From Alcanivorax sp. UBA4485 (GTDB lineage Bacteria; Pseudomonadota; Gammaproteobacteria; Pseudomonadales; Alcanivoracaceae): a stretch of DNA of 33,100 bases. A model generated the notes under the pieces. The model searched no databases, was not told where the DNA came from, and saw nothing but the letters and a program-made list of their open reading frames with translations. A program made the position numbers and the translations under genes. Below, piece after piece: positions 1-7,087 of the stretch. The stretch lies in NCBI GenBank assembly GCA_002389055.1, contig DGNT01000131.1, positions 1 through 33,100 on the forward strand, read 5' to 3'. Numbering within the stretch: the stretch's first letter is position 1; every line of letters begins with the position of its first letter.

Positions 1-173
1 CCGGACAGCGCCTGCATGGTAAGCGGCGTGATGAACTCGCAGGCGCCCTGCGTCATGACCACGCGTACTTCGGCGCCGGCATCCTGCAGCCGGCGGACCA
101 GATCCGCGCTCTTGTAGGCGGCAATGCCTCCGGTGACACCGAGGAGGATCCGTTTATTGACCAGTCGCTGCAT
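1..173 (-). CDS. coaBC: CoaBC (Dfp) phosphopantothenoylcysteine decarboxylase/synthase, N-terminal part only
   Basis: Only the first 57 codons are in the window; the gene runs off the left edge. The N-terminus has the flavoprotein (HFCD) start: a short basic lead, then LLGVTGGIAAYKS, which forms the FMN-binding loop of the decarboxylase half, followed by VRVVMTQGACEFITP. In complete proteins this half decarboxylates 4'-phosphopantothenoylcysteine and the C-terminal half makes it from phosphopantothenate, cysteine and CTP, in coenzyme A synthesis. The start ATG is read on the minus strand at 173-171. It is divergent from radC, a common arrangement in gammaproteobacteria. The family call is firm from the motif; bifunctionality is assumed because the C-terminal part cannot be seen. 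Confidence 0.88.
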   Translation of the reverse strand, partial: MQRLVNKRILLGVTGGIAAYKSADLVRRLQDAGAEVRVVMTQGACEFITPLTMQALS

Positions 174-312
174 GCTGTCATTCCGTACAGTATTTTGGGC
201 TGTGGCTGACACAAACCATGGTGGATGTCGTCTGCCCTCGCCCTGGGGGGTTGTGCAGACTAGGGGCGTCATAGGGTAGCACCAAGGTATGAGCAAACAC
301 AGGGAGGTGAGT

Positions 313-987
313 ATGGCGATCAGTGACTGGCCGAAATCGGAGCGGCCCCGGGAAAAGCTGCTGGCGCGGGGCGCGGGGGCGCTCAGCGACGCGGAACTGC
401 TGGCGATTTTTCTGCGTACCGGCAGCCGGGGTAGAACCGCCGTCGACGTGGGCCGCGACATTCTCGACCGCAGCGGCGGCCTGCGCGGGCTGCTGGACCT
501 GACGCCCAAGCGCATGGGGCGCCTGCCGGGCATGGCGGGTTCCCGCTGTGCCCAGGTGCTGGCAGCGCTGGAGATGGGGCGGCGCTACCTGGCCACGGAG
601 CTGGACCGCGGGTTCAGCCTGGACAACCCGGAACCGGCGGCGCGGTTGCTGACCGCCGAGCTGCGCGGTGAGCCCTGCGAGGTGTTCGCGGTGCTGTTCC
701 TGGACAACAAGCACCGGGTGATCGGTTTCGAGAAGATGTTCTACGGCACCGTGGACGGCGCCGCCGTCTATCCCCGGGAGGTGGTCCGCAGGGCGCTGGA
801 ATACAATGCGGCCAGTGTCATCGTGGCCCATAATCACCCGTCCGGGGTGGCCGAGCCGAGCCAGGCGGACCGTGACGTCACCGAGCGGCTGCGCCGGGCG
901 CTGGATCTGATCGACGTGCGTATTCTCGACCATCTGGTGATTGGCGACGGCCATTGGGAGTCGTTCAGCCGCCGCGGCTGGGTGTGA
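313..987 (+). CDS. radC: RadC family protein (JAB/JAMM domain, UPF0758)
   Basis: The 224-residue product has the RadC layout: an N-terminal helix-hairpin-helix-like region (PREKLLARGAGALSDAELLA, then the GRLPGM segment) and a C-terminal JAB domain with a complete metal-binding JAMM motif, H-N-H-P-S-G...S-Q-A-D (HxH-x7-SxxD), near residues 172-185. The family was once linked to DNA repair, but its biochemical role is unsettled. An upstream in-frame ATG at 289 would add eight residues. I prefer 313 because a near-perfect Shine-Dalgarno (GGGAGGTGA) ends three bases before it and MAISDWPKSERPREKLL matches the usual RadC start. It sits between divergent coaBC and the rpmBG operon, the standard context. 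Confidence 0.9.
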   Translation: MAISDWPKSERPREKLLARGAGALSDAELLAIFLRTGSRGRTAVDVGRDILDRSGGLRGLLDLTPKRMGRLPGMAGSRCAQVLAALEMGRRYLATELDRGFSLDNPEPAARLLTAELRGEPCEVFAVLFLDNKHRVIGFEKMFYGTVDGAAVYPREVVRRALEYNAASVIVAHNHPSGVAEPSQADRDVTERLRRALDLIDVRILDHLVIGDGHWESFSRRGWV

Positions 988-1013
988 TATTTGCCGGCAA
1001 ACACCGGAATCAC

Positions 1014-1042
1014 TTGATCGTCGCCCCGGGTTTTGGTATAAA
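1014..1042 (+). promoter_or_regulatory. Sigma70 promoter for rpmB-rpmG
   Basis: A -35 box TTGATC (1014-1019) and a -10 box TATAAA (1037-1042) are separated by exactly 17 bases, just after the radC stop and about 60 bases before rpmB. Both hexamers are close to consensus, as expected for a strongly expressed ribosomal protein operon. Confidence 0.75.
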
Positions 1043-1100
1043 ACGCGCCTTTTCCGGGGCTGCCCCGCCCCCAATTGTGTTGCATCACGGGAGCAAGATC

Positions 1101-1337
1101 ATGTCCAAAGTTTGCCAGGTAACCGGGAAGCGGCCGGTAACGGGTCACCACGTGTCCCACTCGAACATCAAGACCAAGCGTCGTTTCGAGCCGAACCTCC
1201 ACTTCCATCGCTTTTGGGTGGAGAGCGAAAAGCGCTTCGTGCGCCTGCGTGTGTCCTCCAAAGGGATGCGTATCATTGACAAGAAGGGTATCGACTCCGT
1301 GTTGGCCGATATCCGCAGCCGCGGCGCGCGCGCCTGA
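1101..1337 (+). CDS. rpmB: 50S ribosomal protein L28
   Basis: A 78-residue protein, the usual length, beginning MSKVCQVTGKRPVTG and containing the family signatures KRRFEPNLHFHRFWVES and RLRVSSKGMRIIDKKGID. It has a single cysteine and no paired CxxC motifs, so it is the zinc-independent form. L28 is a large-subunit protein needed for late 50S assembly. A GGGAG Shine-Dalgarno lies just upstream. A longer open frame exists 5' of the ATG but lacks any L28 similarity. It is followed after 17 bases by rpmG, the near-universal rpmB-rpmG pair in gammaproteobacteria, and shares its promoter and terminator. Confidence 0.98.
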   Translation: MSKVCQVTGKRPVTGHHVSHSNIKTKRRFEPNLHFHRFWVESEKRFVRLRVSSKGMRIIDKKGIDSVLADIRSRGARA

Positions 1338-1354
1338 GCCCAAGGAGCTGAATC

Positions 1355-1525
1355 ATGGCATCTGGTCCGATTCGTGAAAAAATTCGTCTGGTCTCCTCAG
1401 CGGGCACCGGGCACTTTTACACCACCGCCAAGAACAAGCGTCTGCATCCGGAAAAGATGGAGACCAAGAAGTTTGATCCCGTGGTCCGCAAGCACGTGAT
1501 CTACAAGGAAGCCAAGATCAAGTAA
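1355..1525 (+). CDS. rpmG: 50S ribosomal protein L33
   Basis: A 56-residue protein translated from ATG 1355 after a good AAGGAG Shine-Dalgarno (1342-1347). The sequence reads REKIRLVSSAGTGHFYTT, then KNKR and the C-terminal DPVVRKHVIYKEAKIK, almost identical in pattern to Escherichia coli L33. It contains no cysteines and so belongs to the zinc-free (C-minus) type. L33 is a small component of the large ribosomal subunit near the E site. It is the second and last gene of the rpmBG operon, followed by a strong terminator. Confidence 0.98.
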   Translation: MASGPIREKIRLVSSAGTGHFYTTAKNKRLHPEKMETKKFDPVVRKHVIYKEAKIK

Positions 1526-1551
1526 GCGTCCTGCCTGGCAAGGGACAACAG

Positions 1552-1588
1552 AAACCCGGTGTGGCCACTCGCCACACCGGGTTTTTTT
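1552..1588 (+). terminator. Rho-independent terminator of rpmB-rpmG
   Basis: A perfect 11-bp stem (CCCGGTGTGGC, 1555-1565, with GCCACACCGGG, 1571-1581), a 5-base loop and a run of seven T (1582-1588). It ends the ribosomal operon 27 bases after rpmG. Confidence 0.95.
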
Positions 1589-1787
1589 ATGCCGGTCAAT
1601 AACAATAAATTTCATAACAGTACAAAGTTGGTCTTTTTGCACGTAAGGCAAACGAGGCATACTCACTCAATCAGAGGTGTCCGCCGCAAAGGTGGAAACG
1701 TAACGAAAAACGCGGTAACAAAAGAACAAGAACAACCGGTCATCGCTTTCACAACACCGGATATCCGCCGACATTTTTTGTAAGTTA

Positions 1788-1820
1788 TTGACTTTAAAGG
1801 GTTTTGGCGACGGATATGCA
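1788..1820 (+). promoter_or_regulatory. Candidate promoter(s) of the tad operon
   Basis: Two overlapping readings. First, a good -35 TTGACT (1788-1793) followed after 18 bases by a modest -10 GGATAT (1812-1817). Second, TGGC (1805-1808) and TGCA (1817-1820) place GG and GC exactly ten bases apart as in sigma54 promoters, but only 8 of 12 conserved positions match. Either could be right; the sequence alone does not decide. Confidence 0.35.
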
Positions 1821-1832
1821 AATGTGGGGACT

Positions 1833-1848
1833 TGTGAAGTAGTTCACA
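1833..1848 (+). promoter_or_regulatory. CRP/Vfr-type binding site upstream of flp
   Basis: TGTGA (1833-1837), six bases, TCACA (1844-1848). Both half-sites match the CRP core consensus perfectly, and the dyad extends one further base each side (TTGTGAA/TTCACAA, 1832-1849). It lies 63 bases before the flp start codon. Binding by a CRP/Vfr homologue is inferred from known consensus; activation or repression depends on the unmapped transcription start. Confidence 0.65.
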
Positions 1849-1911
1849 AAATACCTACTATCGGAAAGGAATCGTCACTGATAGCACTTTGGGTGTAAGG
1901 GAGAGTTTCAC

Positions 1912-2148
1912 ATGAAATCACTGACCGTCTTTACCAACGCCTCACAACAACTCGCCGCCCGGCTGTTCAGCCGTGGCCGTACCCAGGCCGACAAGCAGCG
2001 TGGCGCCAGCGCGCTCGAGTACATCGTGCTCGCCGCCGCCATCATCTTCATCGTCGGCATCCTCGCCACCAACGATACGGTCCAGACGACTCTGGAAACC
2101 GCCTTCAAGCAACTGTTCTCAGATGCGACCGCTAAGAATCCTAACTGA
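1912..2148 (+). CDS. flp: Flp family type IVb pilin (major pilin precursor)
   Basis: A 78-residue prepilin. A basic leader of about 31 residues ends in a glycine (QRG), followed by ASALEYIVLAAAIIFIVGILAT, the G^XXXXEY processing site and hydrophobic helix typical of Flp pilins, with the conserved Glu at +5 and Tyr at +6. After cleavage the mature subunit would be about 47 residues, the usual small Flp size, and would polymerise into the adhesive fibre. Start ATG 1912 follows a GGGAGA ribosome site. It is the first gene of the tad operon and overlaps the next gene by 26 bases. The leader is longer than in many Flp proteins, which often have about 17-26 residues. Confidence 0.9.
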   Translation: MKSLTVFTNASQQLAARLFSRGRTQADKQRGASALEYIVLAAAIIFIVGILATNDTVQTTLETAFKQLFSDATAKNPN

Positions 2149-2623
2149 AGTGGTTCTTGCGCGCGGGCCGGCAGCGCGTTGGCGTGAACAGGAAGGGGCG
2201 GTGGCATTGGAATTTCTGATGCTGTTCCCCTTCGTGGTCGCGATGCTCTACGCCTCGGCCATCTACGGCATCGTGTTCTTCAGCCAGTACCGGCTGCAGA
2301 ACGTGGTGGACCGGGCGGTGGCCACCGCCCTGTACGTGGACCGTTCCGCGTTTCAGGGCGAGCAGATGGAGGGCGCCGTGGTCAACCGCGCCAGCCAGGC
2401 CATGAGCGGCCTGCTGGCGACGCTGCCCGGGCCGCTTTCCAGCCTCGAGGACGGGGCGTCCTCCTGCGCCGTGGAAGCGGTGGGCGGCGTGGAGATGCTC
2501 CGTTGCGGAGTGACCTATAACTACAAGGAAAACCCCATCGTGCCGGTCATGAGTTTCGGCCTGCTGGGGACCTTTCCGCCGTTGCCGGACACGCTGGAAG
2601 CGGAGGCCCGCGCCGCCTTCTGA
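2123..2623 (+). CDS. tadE: TadE-like pseudopilin / pilus assembly protein
   Basis: A 166-residue protein from ATG 2123, which lies inside the end of flp. A short basic lead is followed by REQEGAVALEFLMLFPFVVAMLYASAIYG, the TadE signature: Gly followed by a Glu at about +5 (VALEF), then one long hydrophobic helix. The rest is a small extracytoplasmic domain with two cysteines (CAVEAV...MLRCGV) that could form a disulfide. TadE-type proteins are minor pseudopilins cleaved by the prepilin peptidase and needed for Flp pilus assembly. An in-frame extension upstream to 1973 is a shadow of flp. TadE or TadF subtype cannot be separated with certainty. Confidence 0.82.
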   Translation: MRPLRILTEVVLARGPAARWREQEGAVALEFLMLFPFVVAMLYASAIYGIVFFSQYRLQNVVDRAVATALYVDRSAFQGEQMEGAVVNRASQAMSGLLATLPGPLSSLEDGASSCAVEAVGGVEMLRCGVTYNYKENPIVPVMSFGLLGTFPPLPDTLEAEARAAF

Positions 2624-2668
2624 CTAGAATCATAAGCAGTTGTCGAACAAGGATGTTTCGGAGGGGAT

Positions 2669-3562
2669 ATGGGATCTAAGATTTTATACATGCTGCCGGC
2701 CCTGGTGCTGGCCTTCCTGGCGCTGGTTCTGGCGTTGGTGGGACTGAGCCGGGATCCGGAGCCGGTGACCGTCACATCGGCGGACACCACCGGGCAGGCG
2801 GATCAGGAGCAAGCCGCGCCATCCTATGAATACTGGGTGTTGCGCCAGCCACTGAACGCTGGCGAAACCCTGAGTGAAGAAAACCTGGCGGTGGTGACCT
2901 CGCCCAATCAGATCAGCGACGCCCTGCCCGCTGAAGAAAGCGTGTTCGGCCGTGAGCTGCGCCGCTATGCCCGCCCGGGCGAACTGCTTTCCAACCATCA
3001 TCTGGAAAGCGGCGGCTCGTTGCCCGCCAACCTGCCGGAAGGCCAGCGCGCCATCGCCATTGCCGTGGACGACGTGGTCGGCGCCGGCGGGCTGTTGCAG
3101 CCCGGTGACCGGGTCGATGTGGTCACCGCCTTCCGCCGTTCCGATAAAGACGCGCCGGTGGCGCTGGTGATGCTGCGCGATGTCCCGGTGCTGGCGGTCT
3201 ACGGTTCCCTGTCCGCCGGCGGCGACGACGCCGAAGAATCCGCCCGCCGGCGCAACAACACCGCCGTTCTGTCGGTGCCGGAAGAGCGGGTTTCCGCGCT
3301 GATGCTGGCGTCCTCGGAAGGCAAGGTACGCCTCGCGGTGGTCGCCGGTGAGCGTGGCGATACACCGGTTGGCGACGGGCCCGAGGGTGATGGCGAACAG
3401 GCCCTCGCCACCGCCGAAGATCCGGAACAGAAACCTTTCTACTTCGACGACTTCTTCCCCGAGAGCGAGAAACCGGCGCCGGCCGCCGCGCCGCGCCCGT
3501 CGCCGGGCCAGCGTGTGCAGGTTTTCGAAGGTGCGGAATCAAGGAGCACTTATGTGCGATAA
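2669..3562 (+). CDS. cpaB: Flp pilus assembly protein CpaB/RcpC
   Basis: 297 residues, preceded by a GGAGGGG ribosome site. One N-terminal hydrophobic helix (about residues 5-26) anchors it in the inner membrane. A periplasmic SAF-like domain follows (YWVLRQPLNAGETLSEENLAVV, about 54-75, to ARPGELL) and then the CpaB/RcpC domain (RAIAIAVDDVVGAGGLLQPGDRVDVV, about 127-152). The C-terminal 70 residues are rich in Asp, Glu and Pro and probably disordered. CpaB/RcpC is a periplasmic partner of the secretin and is thought to gate or stabilise it. It lies 45 bases after tadE and overlaps rcpA by 11 bases, consistent with coupled translation. Confidence 0.9.
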   Translation: MGSKILYMLPALVLAFLALVLALVGLSRDPEPVTVTSADTTGQADQEQAAPSYEYWVLRQPLNAGETLSEENLAVVTSPNQISDALPAEESVFGRELRRYARPGELLSNHHLESGGSLPANLPEGQRAIAIAVDDVVGAGGLLQPGDRVDVVTAFRRSDKDAPVALVMLRDVPVLAVYGSLSAGGDDAEESARRRNNTAVLSVPEERVSALMLASSEGKVRLAVVAGERGDTPVGDGPEGDGEQALATAEDPEQKPFYFDDFFPESEKPAPAAAPRPSPGQRVQVFEGAESRSTYVR

Positions 3563-4736
3563 GAAAGGCTTCGGCTGGGACGCCCGCCTGTTTCTAGGCA
3601 TGGTGCTGGCGCTGCTGATCGGTAGTCAGGCCGCCGCGCAAAGCATGGACGGCTCCATGCGCATGGCGCCCGGCGACCAGAAGGTACTGACGTTCTCCGC
3701 GCCGATCACCAAGGTGGCGACCTCCAACCCGGAGGTCGCCAAGCTCACCGTCAGCGGCAGCCAGGAAGTACTGGTCACCGCCTTCAAGGAAGGCTCGTCC
3801 GAGATCACCATCTGGCAGCGTGACCAAAGCCGGCCGATGCGCAGCAGCGTCGCGGTGGCCACCACCCTGGGCGGTAACCTGCCCTATGGCACCCAGGTGC
3901 AGACCGATATCCGGGTGCTGGAAGTGAGCCGCTCGGAACTCAACAGCCTGGGTATTTATTACGCCAACCTGTTCGATGACGGCAACTCCGCGGTGGGCAT
4001 TGCGCCTCCCGGCACCGGTTACCGGGGCTTTTCCGGACCGGGTGCCTCCCAGGCGCCCCTCAGCTCCGACGGGTTCAATCTGTTCGGCTTCGGCAGCAAC
4101 TCGCTCACCATCATCAATGCGCTTGAAGGCGGCGGTTTCGCCTATACCCTGGCGGAGCCGTCGCTCACCAGCCTCAGCGGCCAGAGCGCATCATTCCTTT
4201 CCGGTGGCGAATTCCCGGTGCCCACCCGCAGCAATGACAACGGTATCCAGATCGAATTCAAGGAATTCGGGGTCGGCCTGAGCCTGACGCCCACGGTGAT
4301 CAGCGACGAGCAGATCATCCTTAAGGTGGCGCCGGAAGTCAGCGAGCTGGATTTCTCCGCCGGCGTGGAAACCGGCGGCGTGGCCGTGCCCGGGCTGCGG
4401 GTCCGGCGCGCGGAAACCACGGTGTCCCTGGCGCCTGGTGAAACCTTCATCATCAGTGGTCTGGTGAGCCGCAGCACCATTAACAACAGCGACCGCATTC
4501 CCGGCCTGGGCAATATCCCGGTGCTCGGCGCCTTCTTCCGTTCCAGCCGGATTTCCCGGGACGACAAGGAGCTGGTGATGGTGGTCACCCCCCATCTGGT
4601 GACGCCGCGCAAGGCGGGTGATCCGCCGGTGACACTGCCCGGCGGCGCCTACCGGGAAAGCAGCACGCAATGGCTGGACATGGCCACCGAGCCGCGTGGT
4701 GGCTCGCAACCCATTCGTCATGGAGTGAGCTGGTGA
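3552..4736 (+). CDS. rcpA: Flp pilus outer-membrane secretin RcpA/CpaC
   Basis: 394 residues from ATG 3552, which follows AAGGAG inside the end of cpaB; a longer open frame upstream is a cpaB shadow. A signal peptide (LFLGMVLALLIGSQAAAQ) precedes a pilus N-terminal domain (VLTFSAPITKVATSNPEVAKLTV...VTAFKEGSSEITIW). The C-terminal half is a secretin core: VPGLRVRRAETTVSLAPGET, then FIISGLVS and the closing signature RIPGLGNIPVLGAFFRSS, RDDKELVMVVTPHLV. Secretins form the ring through which the pilus leaves the cell. The chain is at the short end for RcpA/CpaC, since the BON-type segment between the two parts is small. No RcpB-type lipoprotein is present in the locus. Confidence 0.93.
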   Translation: MCDKKGFGWDARLFLGMVLALLIGSQAAAQSMDGSMRMAPGDQKVLTFSAPITKVATSNPEVAKLTVSGSQEVLVTAFKEGSSEITIWQRDQSRPMRSSVAVATTLGGNLPYGTQVQTDIRVLEVSRSELNSLGIYYANLFDDGNSAVGIAPPGTGYRGFSGPGASQAPLSSDGFNLFGFGSNSLTIINALEGGGFAYTLAEPSLTSLSGQSASFLSGGEFPVPTRSNDNGIQIEFKEFGVGLSLTPTVISDEQIILKVAPEVSELDFSAGVETGGVAVPGLRVRRAETTVSLAPGETFIISGLVSRSTINNSDRIPGLGNIPVLGAFFRSSRISRDDKELVMVVTPHLVTPRKAGDPPVTLPGGAYRESSTQWLDMATEPRGGSQPIRHGVSW

Positions 4737-5920
4737 GCGATAACGATATTGTCCTCTCGGTGGTCGACGACCCCGGCATCAAAGCCTGGCTGGATCGGGT
4801 TATCGAAGAGCCGTTCCGCGTGGAATTCGTCAGCCGCGCCGATCTCACCCGGGTGTTACGCCTGCTGGAAGCCACCACCGCTCATGTGGTGCTGGTGGAG
4901 ATCAATGAAGCGGATATGGACCAGTCCCTGGCGATCATCACCGCGCTGACCAGCGCCCGGCCCTGGGTGACGGTGATCACGGTGTGCACCCGGTCCAATC
5001 AGGAGCTGCTGCTGCAAAGCATGCGCGCCGGCGCCCGGGACAGTTTCCTGGCCGGCAACGACGCCGGGGAAATCCGCGACCGGCTGCGCCGCCACCAACT
5101 GGTGCGTAGTGGGCATTACGGTGACGAAAGCCGCTCCTCGGTGAACAACCTGACGCTGGTGACCGGCGCCGACCCCACCGTGGACACCCGCTTCCTGGCG
5201 CAGAATCTCGCCATCGGCATCAACCAGCGCCAGCCCAACTGGCGCTGCCTGGCCATCGACACCCAGCCCCGCGAGCGTGGCGTGTTCTATCTCGACGCCA
5301 GCAGCGAATTCACGCTGGATAACCTGCTCGCCAACCCGGAAACCCTGGACGAGACGTTGATCGACACCGCGCTGGAAGAGTTCCGGCCCGGCCTGCGGCT
5401 GCTGTCCGGCGGCATCGGCAGCCAGACTCTGGACGGTGACCGCAGCGCGGATCTGTTCATCGCCCTGAACCGGCTGATGCAGATGTTCGATCACATCACC
5501 ATCAACGTGGCCTCGCTGCAAAGCGAGTACTGGGTGCGCGCCCTGGGCGTGCACACCCGCCATCTGCTGGTCGGCATTCACCCGCTGGTGGATCATGCCC
5601 ACGCTGCCCGGGCGCTGGTCCATGACTGGGGTTCCCATCTCGGACGTGAAGGCCATATCGGTCTGGTGGTCGACGGTTACGACAGCGGTGTGCCACCGGA
5701 TGCCGAAGAGTTGAGCGATACCGTCGGCGCACCGCTGGCCGGCACCCTGCCGATAGATTGGCGCCACCGCCTGCTGGCGGTGAACAGCGGCCGACCGATT
5801 CTTGAGCAGTCGCCCCGGTGTGCATACAGCCGCCGGCTCGGCAGCCTGCTGGAAGCCCTTGATGGCCAGGACGACGAGCCGCGACGCCGTGGTTTTCTGA
5901 CGCGATTGTTGGGGAGTTAA
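4733..5920 (+). CDS. tadZ: TadZ/CpaE-like pilus localisation protein (atypical ParA/MinD ATPase)
   Basis: 395 residues from GTG 4733, which overlaps the secretin stop as GTGA and follows a GGAG site; an in-frame ATG at 4670 inside rcpA is less likely. Residues about 1-120 resemble an atypical response-regulator receiver domain (VVLVEINEADMDQSLAIITAL, then VTVITVCTR and MRAGARDSFLAG). Residues about 135-395 are a MinD/ParA-like fold (LTLVTGADPTVDTRFLAQNLA, then WRCLAIDTQP). The expected GKGGxGKT Walker A loop is replaced by GADPTVDTR without the lysines, so nucleotide hydrolysis is doubtful; degenerate P-loops are known in TadZ. TadZ recruits the secretion machine to a pole. It is four bases before tadA. 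Confidence 0.86.
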   Translation: MSDNDIVLSVVDDPGIKAWLDRVIEEPFRVEFVSRADLTRVLRLLEATTAHVVLVEINEADMDQSLAIITALTSARPWVTVITVCTRSNQELLLQSMRAGARDSFLAGNDAGEIRDRLRRHQLVRSGHYGDESRSSVNNLTLVTGADPTVDTRFLAQNLAIGINQRQPNWRCLAIDTQPRERGVFYLDASSEFTLDNLLANPETLDETLIDTALEEFRPGLRLLSGGIGSQTLDGDRSADLFIALNRLMQMFDHITINVASLQSEYWVRALGVHTRHLLVGIHPLVDHAHAARALVHDWGSHLGREGHIGLVVDGYDSGVPPDAEELSDTVGAPLAGTLPIDWRHRLLAVNSGRPILEQSPRCAYSRRLGSLLEALDGQDDEPRRRGFLTRLLGS

Positions 5921-5923
5921 GCC

Positions 5924-7087
5924 GTGGCCGGTCGTTTCGATCAGGAGTACCAGCAACTCAAGGAGCGCACCCACCGCTGGGTGGTGGAGCGGCTGGATGA
6001 AGAAGGCATCGAAGTCGGCAAAGCGACCCGTGATGCCCTGGCCGAATTCACCCGCAATCACGTCGGGCAGTACATTTCCCATAACCGGGTGCCGCTGTCC
6101 ACCCAGGACCTGAACCAGCTGGTCCGCGATATTCTCGATGAAGTTACCGGTTTCGGCCCGTTGGAGCCGTTGCTGGCCGACCACAGTGTTAACGATATTC
6201 TGGTTAACGGCCCGGAGCATGTGTTCGTGGAAGTGGCCGGTGTGTTGCAGCGCGCCAACACCCGGTTCATCAACGATGACCATGTCACCCGCGTGATTCG
6301 CCGCATGCTGGCGCCGCTGGGCCGGCGGTTGGACGAAGCCAGCCCGATGGTGGACGCCCGCTTACCGGACGGTTCACGGGTCAACGCGATTATTCCGCCG
6401 CTGGCGCTGGACGGGCCCACCATCAGTATTCGTAAGTTCACCGGTAACCACCTGTCCGCCCAGCAGCTGATCGAAAACGGTTCCATGACCGACGCCTGTC
6501 TGGACGTGCTGATCCGCGCGGTGGAATCGCGCCGCAATATTATTATCAGCGGCGGCACCGGCACCGGTAAGACCACCATGCTGAACCTGATCAGCCAGTA
6601 CATTCCGCGCGCGGAGCGGATTCTTACCATTGAGGACTCCGCCGAGCTGGTGCTCAACCACCCCCATGTGGTGCGTCTGGAAACACGCCCGGCCAACACC
6701 GAAGGTAAAGGGCGTATCACCGCCCGGGAGCTGGTGGTGAACTCGCTGCGCATGCGCCCCGACCGGATCATTCTCGGCGAGGTGCGTTCCGCGGAAATCA
6801 TCGAATTGCTGCAGGCCATGAACACCGGCCACGAAGGTTCGATGAGCACCATCCACGCCAACACCACCAAGGACGCCCTGGTGCGGATCGAAACCCTGCT
6901 GGCGGTGAGCGGCTACGACGCCAGTGAGCGTGCCATTGGCCGGCTTATCGGTTCCGCCCTGGATATCATTATTCAACTGGTGCGGATGCCTGACGGCCGC
7001 CGCATGGTCAGCGAGGTGATCGCCCTCACGCCCACCGAGACCGACGCCTATCACATGGACTATCTGTACCGGAGCCACGAGCAATGA
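5924..7087 (+). CDS. tadA: Flp pilus assembly/secretion ATPase TadA/CpaF
   Basis: 387 residues from a GTG start three bases after the tadZ stop (GGGGAG upstream). All hallmarks of type II/IV secretion ATPases of the CpaF branch are present: an N-terminal domain with GFGPLEPLLADHSVNDILVNG, Walker A GGTGTGKTT (about 210-218), Asp box LTIEDSAE (about 234-241), Walker B DRIILGEV (about 280-287) and His box GHEGSMSTIH (about 302-311). It is a hexameric cytoplasmic ATPase that powers pilus extension and probably retraction. At 387 residues it is somewhat shorter than many CpaF proteins, which carry longer N-terminal extensions. It overlaps tadB by four bases (ATGA). Confidence 0.96.
   Translation: MAGRFDQEYQQLKERTHRWVVERLDEEGIEVGKATRDALAEFTRNHVGQYISHNRVPLSTQDLNQLVRDILDEVTGFGPLEPLLADHSVNDILVNGPEHVFVEVAGVLQRANTRFINDDHVTRVIRRMLAPLGRRLDEASPMVDARLPDGSRVNAIIPPLALDGPTISIRKFTGNHLSAQQLIENGSMTDACLDVLIRAVESRRNIIISGGTGTGKTTMLNLISQYIPRAERILTIEDSAELVLNHPHVVRLETRPANTEGKGRITARELVVNSLRMRPDRIILGEVRSAEIIELLQAMNTGHEGSMSTIHANTTKDALVRIETLLAVSGYDASERAIGRLIGSALDIIIQLVRMPDGRRMVSEVIALTPTETDAYHMDYLYRSHEQ

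Larger units (their letters stand above)
1589..1911 (+). other. AT-richer intergenic control region of the tad operon
   Basis: About 320 bases without a convincing gene. A 74-codon open frame (1559-1783) starts inside the terminator stem and has no ribosome binding site or recognisable sequence, so I do not call it. The region is distinctly richer in A and T than its surroundings and carries, towards its right end, a candidate sigma70 -35/-10 pair, a sigma54-like element and a perfect CRP/Vfr-type site, described separately. The leader is long enough for complex control of the pilus genes. Confidence 0.6.

Noticed and set aside
1559..1783. A 74-codon open frame between rpmG and flp
   Set aside because: It begins within the rpmG terminator hairpin, has no ribosome site and shows no similarity that I recognise.
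4856..6283. A 475-codon minus-strand open frame
   Set aside because: Antisense to tadZ and tadA, both of which have firm family motifs.
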